Part shown: positions 17,600 through 25,745 of the stretch, piece after piece
How positions within the stretch are numbered: the first letter of the stretch is position 1
Layout: each line of letters starts with the position of its first letter
Source of the DNA: Alkalihalobacillus trypoxylicola
Lineage (GTDB): Bacteria; Bacillota; Bacilli; Bacillales; Bacillaceae_D
Direction: 5' to 3'
NCBI RefSeq assembly: GCF_001590785.1
Contig: NZ_LTAO01000007.1
Location: 4,285 to 68,284, forward strand
DNA length: 64,000 bases
Translations under genes and position numbers: made by a program
The notes under the pieces: generated by a model
Told to the model about the DNA's origin: nothing
The model's input: the letters and a program-made list of their open reading frames with translations, nothing else
Databases searched by the model: none

Positions 17600-18808
17600 A
17601 TGAATGATTATAATCAGGAAAAAGAGACATCGAAGCTTAAAAAGTGGCTGCAAATACTTCTCGTATCCACAAGACTTGGCTTAACCTCATTTGGTGGTCC
17701 AATTGCTCACTTAGGATATTTTCATGAAGAATATGTTAGAAAGAAAAAATGGCTAAATGAACAAAATTACAGTGATTTAGTTGCGCTTTCTCAGTTTTTA
17801 CCCGGTCCAGCAAGCAGTCAAGTAGGAATTGGGATTGGGATTATTCGTGGGGGAATCATCGGTGGTATTATTTCTTTTTTAGGGTTTACGCTCCCCTCCG
17901 TTTTAGCATTAATAGTATTTGCTATTTTAATCAACCAAGGAATTGTAGACGATTCTGGCTGGATCCACGGGCTTAAAATAGTAGCGGTAGTCATTGTCGC
18001 TCATGCTATTCTCGGGATGGCAAAAAATTTAACTCCAGATACTAAAAGAAAGTTAATTGCTCTTTTTGCATTACTACTGACCCTACTATGGCCCAATCTT
18101 TTTGCTCAAATGATTGGGATCGTTTTATCGGCTTTTATTGGATTTTTATTATACAAAAACGTCAATCAATCCGACTCTACTCAAACAACATCTATATACC
18201 CTATTTCAAAGAAATGGGCTCTCATTTGTTTAAGTATCTTTTTTGGCTTACTACTATTCCTTCCTATCTTAAAGGAATTAACCTCTATTCAATGGATTGC
18301 TATGTTTGATAGCTTTTATCGCTCTGGTTCACTTGTATTCGGTGGTGGACATGTTGTTTTACCATTATTAGAAAAAGAATTTGTTCCGAGCGGAATGATT
18401 AGCGCAGAGGATTTCCTTGCTGGATATGGAGCGACTCAAGCAGTACCAGGTCCATTATTTACCTTTGCAGCCTATATCGGAACGATAATGGGTGGCTGGA
18501 GTGGTGGTTTATTAGCCACATTCGCTATTTTCCTACCCGCTTTTCTTCTAATTTTAGGGACCCTACCCTTTTGGGATATTCTAAGACAGCATTCTAAATT
18601 AAAAGGAGCTCTAATGGGAATTAACGCAGCCGTAGTAGGTATCTTAATCTCAGCCTTTTATGCACCTATTTGGACAAGCGCAATCGTAAGTCCAGTTGAC
18701 TTTGCATTAGCAGCCGTCTTATTTAGCTTACTTGTCTTTTTAAAACAACCACCTTGGCTCATCGTTATAATTGGAGCTCTTGCAGGATTTATTATTTATG
18801 GATTTTAA
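17600..18808 (+). CDS. chrA: Chromate transporter, long-chain CHR family
   Basis: 402 residues with two homologous halves, each of about five or six membrane segments. The paired motifs 'TSFGGPIAHLGYFHEEYV' and 'LVFGGGHVVLPLLEKEFV', and 'LPGPASSQVGIGIG' and 'AVPGPLFTFAAYIG', are the duplicated CHR-domain signatures. It is expected to export chromate across the cytoplasmic membrane, although CHR proteins may also act on sulfate-like anions. It is monocistronic and followed by a strong terminator. No ChrB regulator is adjacent. Confidence 0.92.
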   Translation: MNDYNQEKETSKLKKWLQILLVSTRLGLTSFGGPIAHLGYFHEEYVRKKKWLNEQNYSDLVALSQFLPGPASSQVGIGIGIIRGGIIGGIISFLGFTLPSVLALIVFAILINQGIVDDSGWIHGLKIVAVVIVAHAILGMAKNLTPDTKRKLIALFALLLTLLWPNLFAQMIGIVLSAFIGFLLYKNVNQSDSTQTTSIYPISKKWALICLSIFFGLLLFLPILKELTSIQWIAMFDSFYRSGSLVFGGGHVVLPLLEKEFVPSGMISAEDFLAGYGATQAVPGPLFTFAAYIGTIMGGWSGGLLATFAIFLPAFLLILGTLPFWDILRQHSKLKGALMGINAAVVGILISAFYAPIWTSAIVSPVDFALAAVLFSLLVFLKQPPWLIVIIGALAGFIIYGF

Positions 18809-18833
18809 CGAGATGACATTATAAATTTCTAAA

Positions 18834-18885
18834 AAACCCAAAACCTTTGGGAGTGACCCCCACTTTCTCTAAAGGTTTTGGGTTT
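18834..18885. terminator. Strong bidirectional terminator between chrA and the ABC importer
   Basis: 15-bp arms (AAACCCAAAACCTTT and AAAGGTTTTGGGTTT) enclose a 22-base loop. A-rich and T-rich flanks on both sides fit a shared terminator for the convergent chrA and ABC binding-protein transcripts. Confidence 0.85.
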
Positions 18886-18915
18886 AATATTTAAAATGAA
18901 TGCGATAAAAAATCA

Positions 18916-19932
18916 CTATTGAATGACTTCTTCCTGCCATCTTTTTAACAAATAATCTCGATGTAATCCAGACCATTCTTTATCGTAACTAATGATATTG
19001 GATTCCGTTAAATAGTAAGCCTCTTCTGGTGATATCGCTTGTTCATTCGTTAAAAGCTGATAGTTGCCCATTTGCTTCCCAATCTCTTGCGCTTGCTTGG
19101 TTAATGACCAGTCTATAAATGCTTTCGCCTCTTCTAGATTTTCAATTCCTTTAATTAATCCAACTGCTCCAATTTCATAACCCGTCCCTTCAGCAGGAAA
19201 GGAAATATGAATATCGCGAAAACCTTCTTTATAAAATTTAAGAGCATCATGTGCAAACATAATGGCGACACCTGACTCTCCCATTCCTACCATTCGTCCC
19301 GGAGCACTTCCTGAAGCCGTATAAGTATTTATATTTTCATCAAGCTTGACTAAATAATCAAAGGCTTGATCTTCACCCATTAACTGAACCAAAGTAGATA
19401 GAATGGTATAACCCGTTCCTGAATGAGAAGGGTTGGGCACCGTAATTCTTCCTCGAAATTCTGGCTCCAAAAGATCCTGCCAAGATTGAGGAGGTGTCAA
19501 TCCAATGTCTTGTAGCCAAGACCGGTTTGTTACAACCGCAATAGATCCGACATATATTCCCGTCCAATATCCTTCAGTATCTTTGTATTCATCTGAAATA
19601 AAAGCAGCATTAGGTGAAATATATGGCTGAAGCAAACCTTCACTTTTTGCCTGAATGAAAGTATCACTAGGTCCACCATACCAAACACTAGCAATTGGCT
19701 CATCTTTTTCTTCTCTTATTTTCTCTAAAATAGCACTACTTGACATTCGGTAATGAGTTACATTTATACCAGTTTCTTTTTCAAAGGATTCCATCGCTTT
19801 TATGGCTAAATCATCATATAGACCAACGTATACTATTAAGTTTCTGGATGGTTCGGTATTAACACCACAGGAGCATAAAACAAAAAGAAGAGAAACAGAA
19901 ATGAAGGAAGTTACAATTTTATAAATTCCCAT
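18916..19932 (-). CDS. ABC importer substrate-binding lipoprotein (second copy)
   Basis: 338 residues. Lipoprotein signal with lipobox LCSC near residue 22, then a family-1 periplasmic-binding fold of the ferric-iron/AfuA type (LIVYVGLYDDLAIKAMESFE, SVWYGGPSDTFIQA, TGIYVGSIAVVTN, SGSAPGRMVGMGESG). It is a clear paralogue of the binding protein at 22851-23852 and is the last gene of the same minus-strand run, 28 bp after the ATPase. Known relatives bind Fe(III) or sugar phosphates; the ligand cannot be decided here. Two binding proteins sharing one permease may widen specificity. Confidence 0.88.
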   Translation of the reverse strand: MGIYKIVTSFISVSLLFVLCSCGVNTEPSRNLIVYVGLYDDLAIKAMESFEKETGINVTHYRMSSSAILEKIREEKDEPIASVWYGGPSDTFIQAKSEGLLQPYISPNAAFISDEYKDTEGYWTGIYVGSIAVVTNRSWLQDIGLTPPQSWQDLLEPEFRGRITVPNPSHSGTGYTILSTLVQLMGEDQAFDYLVKLDENINTYTASGSAPGRMVGMGESGVAIMFAHDALKFYKEGFRDIHISFPAEGTGYEIGAVGLIKGIENLEEAKAFIDWSLTKQAQEIGKQMGNYQLLTNEQAISPEEAYYLTESNIISYDKEWSGLHRDYLLKRWQEEVIQ

Positions 19933-19960
19933 CTTTTCAGCTCCTCTCTTTTTATCGTGA

Positions 19961-21037
19961 TTATGATTTTTTTATGACATGTAACGAATTTTTATTGAAA
20001 ACTAATCCTACCGTATCACCTTCTTGGTATACTTTTTCACCCATAGGATTATATACATTGAACTGAAAGTCTTGACCTTTAAAATTCACTTCATATTCTT
20101 GAAGTTGTCCCATAAATACACTTTTCGTTACCTTTGCTTTATACGTTCCTTCTTCATTTAATGAAACGGCTTCAGGTCTAACGACTAGTATAACCGAATC
20201 ACCCTTTTTAAATGAACCGTAAGAAGCGACTGTAAAGGTTGCTTGTGATGTTTGAACGACTAATTCATCTAGAGTAACCTCGATAATTTCTCCTTCAAAG
20301 AAATTCGCTGTTCCGATAAAGTCTGCTACAAATTTTGTACTTGGTCTTTGATAGATTTCTTGAGGTGTACCAATCTGCTCGATTTTCCCTTTATTCATTA
20401 CAATGACTTTATCACTCATACTCATTGCTTCACTTTGGTCATGAGTTACATAAATTGCCGTTATCCCTACTCGTTGTTGTAATCTACGAATTTCATCACG
20501 CATCGTTAGCCTTAATTTTGCATCTAAATTAGATAAAGGTTCATCAAATAATAACACACTCGGTTCCATTACTAAAGCTCTCGCTAGTGCAACTCGTTGC
20601 TGCTGTCCTCCAGATAACTGGTTTGGCATTCGTTCCTTATGCATATTCAAATTCATAATGTCAAAGATAGCATCTACTTTCTTATCCATATCTTCTTTTG
20701 ACATCTTTTTTATTTTTAATCCATAGACAACATTTTCATAAACGGTCATATGTGGAAATAAAGCGTATGATTGAAAGACCATTGTACAATCTCGTTTATT
20801 AGGAGAAATTTTGTTAACATTTTCATTCCCAAAATAAATATCACCATTGGATATATCTTCGAACCCAGCAATCATTCTTAGTGTCGTTGTTTTACCGCAT
20901 CCAGAAGGACCTAATAGCGTTGCAAATTCTCCTTCTTTAATCACAAGATCGATATCTTCAACAGCATGAACTTGTTTTCCATGGTCGTCTTCAAAGGTTT
21001 TCGTTACTTTTTTTAGAGTGACAGATTTTGAACTCAT
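19961..21037 (-). CDS. ABC importer ATP-binding protein (FbpC/PotA type)
   Basis: 358 residues. Walker A GPSGCGKTT, Q-loop in MVFQSYALFPHM, signature LSGGQQQRVALARAL, Walker B VLLFDEPLSNLD and the H-loop VTHDQ are all present. The C-terminal TOBE-like domain (about 240-350) fits the MalK/FbpC/PotA subfamily that energises importers. It lies 14 bp downstream of the fused permease and shares its operon. Confidence 0.95.
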   Translation of the reverse strand: MSSKSVTLKKVTKTFEDDHGKQVHAVEDIDLVIKEGEFATLLGPSGCGKTTTLRMIAGFEDISNGDIYFGNENVNKISPNKRDCTMVFQSYALFPHMTVYENVVYGLKIKKMSKEDMDKKVDAIFDIMNLNMHKERMPNQLSGGQQQRVALARALVMEPSVLLFDEPLSNLDAKLRLTMRDEIRRLQQRVGITAIYVTHDQSEAMSMSDKVIVMNKGKIEQIGTPQEIYQRPSTKFVADFIGTANFFEGEIIEVTLDELVVQTSQATFTVASYGSFKKGDSVILVVRPEAVSLNEEGTYKAKVTKSVFMGQLQEYEVNFKGQDFQFNVYNPMGEKVYQEGDTVGLVFNKNSLHVIKKS

Positions 21038-21051
21038 TTATATACCCCTCT

Positions 21052-22770
21052 CTATACATCTAGTGTCTGTTCTTTAGCTATTTTTGTTGTTTTTTTCTTA
21101 TTTTTTTCATATGAGCTTTGGCCAAATAACCTTAATAATCCATTTAAGATTAATAATGAAACAATCATAATAATAATTAAAATCGTACAATACGCACTGG
21201 CTACACCGATTCTTCCCGACTCTACCTGTGATAGGATGGATGCTGTGATTAGATTATACTTTGCTGAAATTAAGAAAATAACAGCACTCATAGCCGTCAT
21301 ACTTTTAACAAAGCTGTATACTAAGCCACTAAAGAACGCCGGTTTTATTAAAGGAAGCACTATACTAAAAAAGGTCTTAGATTGACTCGCACCTAAATTA
21401 GTTGCTGCTTCTTCTATGGAAGGATCAATTTGCTGTAATGCCGTCACACCTGAGCGGATTCCTACTGGAATAGCTCGAACAACAAAGGCCGCAATAATAA
21501 CGGTTGCCGTTCCTGTTAGAGCAAGAGGTGCCTGATTGAAAGATAAAATATAAGATATCCCTAGAACTGTTCCAGGTATCGCTATAGAAAGCATACTAAC
21601 CATTTCTAGAACTCTTTTTCCAATAAAGTTTTTACGAACAATTAAAAAGGCAATAATCATACCTAATAAACCAGCTATTGGAGTCGCTAAAACCGATAAA
21701 AGGAACGTATCCGTCATCGCTTTTTGACCTAATGAGAAGACATAACGATAATGATTTAATGTGAAGCTATTATCAATCCCCCATAGCTGAATAAAGGAGC
21801 CTATTGGTACTAATAAATAAAAGACAATAACTGTGATAGATAGAGAAAAACAAATCGTAAACATAATATTTTTAAGCAGCCCTTTTTCAATCATTCGGCG
21901 ACCACTTGTTGGCTTACCTGTCACGGTTACATAGCTACGCTTTCCAACCCAAAATTTCTGGATAACATATACAATCATCGTAATGGTCAACAATAGCATT
22001 GCTAAAGCTGCTCCTGCTTGCATATCATAGCTACCAACGGCTTGAAGGTAGATTTCTCTTGCTACAGTCGTATAGTTACCACCAATGGTCATTGGATTTC
22101 CGAAATCCGCTAATGATTGAATAAATACTAGAAGAAAAGCATTCGCAATACCAGGAATTGATAATGGTAAGGTGACTCTAATAAAGGTTTTAAGCTTACT
22201 AGCCCCCATATTTTCACTAGCTTCCTCTAGTGCTGGACTGATTGAACGCAATAGTCCTGATAAAACTAAAAAGGCAATTGGGAAATACGTTAAGGTTTGA
22301 ACGAGAATTAAACCATTTAAACCATATATATTAGCATTCTCCATCCCTAAAAATGAACTAGTAATAAACCCTTGTCTTCCAAATAATAAAATGGCCGATA
22401 GGGCAATAACAAATGGAGGAGAAATAACTGGCAATATTGCAATACCATTAAATAATTTTTTAAATGGTACATTAATATAAGCAAACGTATAGGCAAAAAT
22501 ATACGCAATAATAGTAGATAAAGTACCAACAATAATAGCTAATACTAAGGAATTCGTTAAAGCTGTTAATAATTGCCCTCCAGATAATATTCTTTCGTAG
22601 GAGAAGAAAGTAAAGTCCCCTTGTGAATTAACAAAACTAGCTTTACCAATTTGAAACAACGGATATACGATAAAAACAAACAGCGAAGCCATTACTAAAA
22701 TGATGCATGTTAGTAATAACGGGTCACGCGCTAGCTTCTTCAGGTCTTTTATCATTTTTGAACCCTTCAT
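21052..22770 (-). CDS. ABC importer fused permease (FbpB type)
   Basis: 572 residues from ATG 22770, eight bases after AAAGGAG; a start six codons upstream precedes that RBS. About twelve membrane segments form two binding-protein-dependent permease halves, each with an EAA loop (residues near 190 'EEASENMGASKLKTF' and near 455 'EEAATNLGASQSKTF'). The duplicated architecture is that of FbpB/AfuB for iron or phosphorylated sugars. A hairpin (22813-22840) between the binding-protein gene and this gene probably lowers permease expression relative to the binding protein. Confidence 0.93.
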   Translation of the reverse strand: MKGSKMIKDLKKLARDPLLLTCIILVMASLFVFIVYPLFQIGKASFVNSQGDFTFFSYERILSGGQLLTALTNSLVLAIIVGTLSTIIAYIFAYTFAYINVPFKKLFNGIAILPVISPPFVIALSAILLFGRQGFITSSFLGMENANIYGLNGLILVQTLTYFPIAFLVLSGLLRSISPALEEASENMGASKLKTFIRVTLPLSIPGIANAFLLVFIQSLADFGNPMTIGGNYTTVAREIYLQAVGSYDMQAGAALAMLLLTITMIVYVIQKFWVGKRSYVTVTGKPTSGRRMIEKGLLKNIMFTICFSLSITVIVFYLLVPIGSFIQLWGIDNSFTLNHYRYVFSLGQKAMTDTFLLSVLATPIAGLLGMIIAFLIVRKNFIGKRVLEMVSMLSIAIPGTVLGISYILSFNQAPLALTGTATVIIAAFVVRAIPVGIRSGVTALQQIDPSIEEAATNLGASQSKTFFSIVLPLIKPAFFSGLVYSFVKSMTAMSAVIFLISAKYNLITASILSQVESGRIGVASAYCTILIIIMIVSLLILNGLLRLFGQSSYEKNKKKTTKIAKEQTLDV

Positions 22771-22812
22771 TTTGACAACTCCTTTCAAACCTATCTATCA
22801 AATGATAGCGAA

Positions 22813-22840
22813 GGCTGAAGGAGAATTCTCTCCCCCAGCC
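22813..22840 (-). terminator. Intercistronic hairpin (partial terminator or processing site)
   Basis: GGCTG-(A)-AGGAGA pairs with TCTCCCCC-AGCC across a short loop in the 80-bp gap between the first binding-protein gene and the permease gene. Such hairpins commonly reduce read-through or stabilise the upstream mRNA, so that binding protein is made in excess. No long U-run follows. Confidence 0.6.
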
Positions 22841-22850
22841 AACGTTCCAT

Positions 22851-23852
22851 TTATCTATTCACTTCTTGGTCCCACTTATCGATAAGACGAGTTCTTTCGT
22901 CTCCAGCTTCTTTTGGATTGTAATCAATCGTATTAATATCATCTAAACGAATCGCTTTTTCTGGTTCTTGCGCTTCTGGATTCGTTAAGTTTTGATAACT
23001 ACCTGTACGCTGCCCTACTTCTTGAGCACTTGTACCTAAAGACCAATCTACAAATGTTTCAGCTAATTCAGATTGTGGTCCACCTTCAATAATTGCAACA
23101 GCTCCTGTTTCATAGCCTGTTCCATCCTCTGGAATGGTCAATTCAATACTGTCAAAGCCTTCTTCTTGGTATTTAACAATATCATTAGCAAATAATAATC
23201 CTGCCCCTGCTTCTCCCATTCCTACCATACGGCCAGGTGCTGAACCACTTGTCGTATATTGCTGAACTTGAGGGTGAAGTTCATTTAAATACTCAAAGCC
23301 CTCCTCTTCTCCACCGAAAACCTTTAGTACGGTATAAAGAATCGCATAGGCTGTCCCAGATGAACCAGGATGAGCCATGATAATTTCATTTTCATAGGCA
23401 GGGTCTAATAAATCCTCCCATGATGTCGGAGCTTCTAAACCATGTTTCTCTAAGAAATCTTTATTCGTTGCAAAACCTAAAGGTCCTACATAAATTCCTG
23501 TCCAATAACCCTCTTCATCCTTAAAGCGCTCATCTATAATATCTGCTTCTGGAGATTGATAAGGCTTTAATAAATTCTCATCGACGGCTGCAACAAATGT
23601 ATCAGCTGGTCCCCCATACCAGACATCAGCCTGTGGATTATCTTTTTCTGCGCGGATTTTCGCTAATATTTCTCCGGCAGACATTCTAATCATTTCTACC
23701 TCAATACCAGTATCTTCTGTAAATTGTTTCATAGCTTCTACAGCATGGTCTTCCTGAAAACCAACATATACCGTCAATTTCTCACTATTACCACATGCCG
23801 ATAAAATTAAAATCAAAATAAAACTTATAATAGCTAAATACTGTTTTCTCAT
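22851..23852 (-). CDS. ABC importer substrate-binding lipoprotein (first copy)
   Basis: 333 residues with lipobox LSAC (Cys near residue 20). Same fold as the protein at 18916-19932: LTVYVGFQEDHAVEAMKQF, DVWYGGPADTFVAA, TGIYVGPLGFATN, SGSAPGRMVGMGEAG. It is the promoter-proximal gene of the importer operon (binding protein, permease, ATPase, second binding protein). A weak cre-like sequence (TGGATGCGTTTACA, 12 of 14) lies at 23891-23904 upstream. Relatives carry ferric iron or hexose/glycerate phosphates; a neighbouring sugar PTS slightly favours a sugar-related ligand. Confidence 0.9.
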   Translation of the reverse strand: MRKQYLAIISFILILILSACGNSEKLTVYVGFQEDHAVEAMKQFTEDTGIEVEMIRMSAGEILAKIRAEKDNPQADVWYGGPADTFVAAVDENLLKPYQSPEADIIDERFKDEEGYWTGIYVGPLGFATNKDFLEKHGLEAPTSWEDLLDPAYENEIIMAHPGSSGTAYAILYTVLKVFGGEEEGFEYLNELHPQVQQYTTSGSAPGRMVGMGEAGAGLLFANDIVKYQEEGFDSIELTIPEDGTGYETGAVAIIEGGPQSELAETFVDWSLGTSAQEVGQRTGSYQNLTNPEAQEPEKAIRLDDINTIDYNPKEAGDERTRLIDKWDQEVNR

Positions 23853-24102
23853 TTTCTTTTCCCCCTTTTCCTTTTACAACTTAATCGTAATGGATGCGTT
23901 TACATTTTTATAGTTTGATTTCTTGCCACTTTAAATGGCAAAAAATAAAGTAACAAGCGAATGGGAAAAGGGATAACTTTTTTCTCCAGCTAATATTTCT
24001 TAAAAGGGGTTTTTATCCTGCTTGAAAGCTCCCTTCCTTGAAAATAGGTAAAATGAGGCACCCTTCTACTATTAGGCAATTTCGACAGGTTTATGAAATA
24101 GA

Positions 24103-24140
24103 TCAAAAAATCTTCATCACCATTTTCTGAGTGATGAAGA
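24103..24140 (-). terminator. Terminator after the PTS operon
   Basis: On the minus strand TCTTCATCAC pairs with GTGATGAAGA across a 10-base loop and is followed by TTTTTTGATC. It ends the regulator-IIB-IIC transcript about 20 bp after the IIC stop. Confidence 0.85.
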
Positions 24141-24161
24141 CCTTTAGTCTTGGCTTTTCTC

Positions 24162-25445
24162 TTAAAAAGCATTCCAAATGAATTGCCAGCACTCAATCAG
24201 CCAGTGAACAATTAAACCTAAAATGGCAAAGTCACTGTCTGCGAAAGTGGCTCGAATATACCCTAGGTTAGCCAATAAAGGCACTAAATAAATGGGGACA
24301 ATCGTAATAAAAAAACCATGTAAAATTGATGCAATCACAAGTCCTCTTCTGCCACCAACCTTATAAGCAATGACCCCTGCTGCACCTCCCGAAAAAAAGT
24401 GTGGGATGACTCCTGGAATAATGGTAGTGTACTGAATCGTCAATAAGACAGACATCGCTATTAGCCCACCTAAAAAGCTAAATAGAAATCCAAAAACAGC
24501 AGCAATGGGAGCATATGGAAATAAAATGGGACTGTCTAGTGCAGGTATCGATTGAGGGACAATTTTTTCTGCTATTCCTTGAAATGCTGGAATAATCTCT
24601 GCCACTAGCATTCTTACCCCTGCTAAAATAATAAAAACACCGGCTGTAAACCAAATGGCTTGGATCGCCGAAACGATAATAAAGTGATGTCCTGAAAACA
24701 TTTCTTTCATTCCTTCAGGGGAAACAAATAGACCAGAAACTAAAAATAAGATAAAAGTAAATACGGCAATAACCACTATTTGCTCTTGAAAGTATGGTTG
24801 AATCTTTTCAACAAATTTTGGCATCTCTTTTTTATCTTTCGATCGAACCATTTGAGCGACCAAACCAGAAAGAAAATAACCGATACTATTAAAATGACCT
24901 AAAGCTACTTGATTTGTTCCTGTTACTTTTTTGACATAGCGTTGCGCCAATACTGGTGAAAAGGACATCGAGAGTGCTAATATAATTCCTCCAATAATGA
25001 AAACCTTCCAGCTTTCTAAAAAATAATTCGCTAATAAACTTCCTAGCATTGATGCCATAAACAAAATATGGTGTCCGGTCAAAAATATATATTTTATCGA
25101 TGTAAAACGGGCAATAGCCAAATGCAAAATCATACCTATTAACATAATCCATGCTATTTCAGTGCCATAATTAATTTGCGCCAAAGCAACAATTGTTTCA
25201 TTGTGAGGAATAATACCTATCACTTGAAATCCTCGTTGTATAATGGCAGATAGGTTTGATAATGCGGTTCCGGCAGCCATTCCCCCCACTTGAATTAAAC
25301 TATATCCCAGCATGGTCTTGACCGTACCGCTAATTACTTTTGGAAAAGCTTGGCGCTGAATGATAAGGCCTACTAAAGCAATCAGTCCTAGAATAAAGGC
25401 CGGCTCACCAAATAAACCCATATTAAAAAAAGGAGTTATATTCAT
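24162..25445 (-). CDS. PTS transporter IIC component, ascorbate (UlaA/SgaT) type
   Basis: 427 residues with about ten membrane segments. 'FFNMGLFGEPAFILGLIALV' at the N-terminus and the GYSLIQVGGMAAGTALSN and 'PHFFSGGAAGVIAYKVGGR' motifs fit the UlaA/SgaT-type IIC of the ascorbate-galactitol superfamily. It would translocate and, with IIB, phosphorylate its sugar. The AGAGG-type RBS is nine bases before the ATG. It follows the IIB gene by nine bases. The sugar is not determinable from sequence; ascorbate is the family's best-known substrate. Confidence 0.88.
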   Translation of the reverse strand: MNITPFFNMGLFGEPAFILGLIALVGLIIQRQAFPKVISGTVKTMLGYSLIQVGGMAAGTALSNLSAIIQRGFQVIGIIPHNETIVALAQINYGTEIAWIMLIGMILHLAIARFTSIKYIFLTGHHILFMASMLGSLLANYFLESWKVFIIGGIILALSMSFSPVLAQRYVKKVTGTNQVALGHFNSIGYFLSGLVAQMVRSKDKKEMPKFVEKIQPYFQEQIVVIAVFTFILFLVSGLFVSPEGMKEMFSGHHFIIVSAIQAIWFTAGVFIILAGVRMLVAEIIPAFQGIAEKIVPQSIPALDSPILFPYAPIAAVFGFLFSFLGGLIAMSVLLTIQYTTIIPGVIPHFFSGGAAGVIAYKVGGRRGLVIASILHGFFITIVPIYLVPLLANLGYIRATFADSDFAILGLIVHWLIECWQFIWNAF

Positions 25446-25454
25446 AAAGAACCT

Positions 25455-25745
25455 CTATTGATTAACCCAGATTTTTACTACTTCGTTACTTAGTAGTTGC
25501 TGTCGAAGATAGTCTGGGTCGATTAAGTTTTCAAGAGCAATATATTCTGTATGATGTTTTATTTCCAAAGAATCGATAATCTGCTTCGCACCGATTACGA
25601 TATCATGGTGTTCACTATTAAAAGTACTCACATCTGTATTGATAATGGTCGCATCGACATTCCATTCTTTTAAAATACGTTCAAGCTGAATTTTAATCAG
25701 TAAGCTCGTACCTAAACCACTACTGCAAACAATTGAAATCTTCAC
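25455..25745 (-). CDS. PTS IIB component, ascorbate/lactose-like
   Basis: 96 residues from a GTG at 25745 that overlaps the regulator's TGA (GTGA), indicating translational coupling. The phosphorylatable Cys is seen in the P-loop ISIVCSSGLGTSLL. The compact four-strand IIB fold and pairing with a UlaA-like IIC identify it. No separate IIA gene is present; the only IIA domain nearby is at the C-terminus of the regulator. Confidence 0.88.
   Translation of the reverse strand: MKISIVCSSGLGTSLLIKIQLERILKEWNVDATIINTDVSTFNSEHHDIVIGAKQIIDSLEIKHHTEYIALENLIDPDYLRQQLLSNEVVKIWVNQ

Noticed and set aside
24000-24196. 68-residue minus-strand frame after the PTS IIC gene
   Set aside because: It spans the end of the IIC gene in another frame and the terminator hairpin; no RBS or recognisable sequence.
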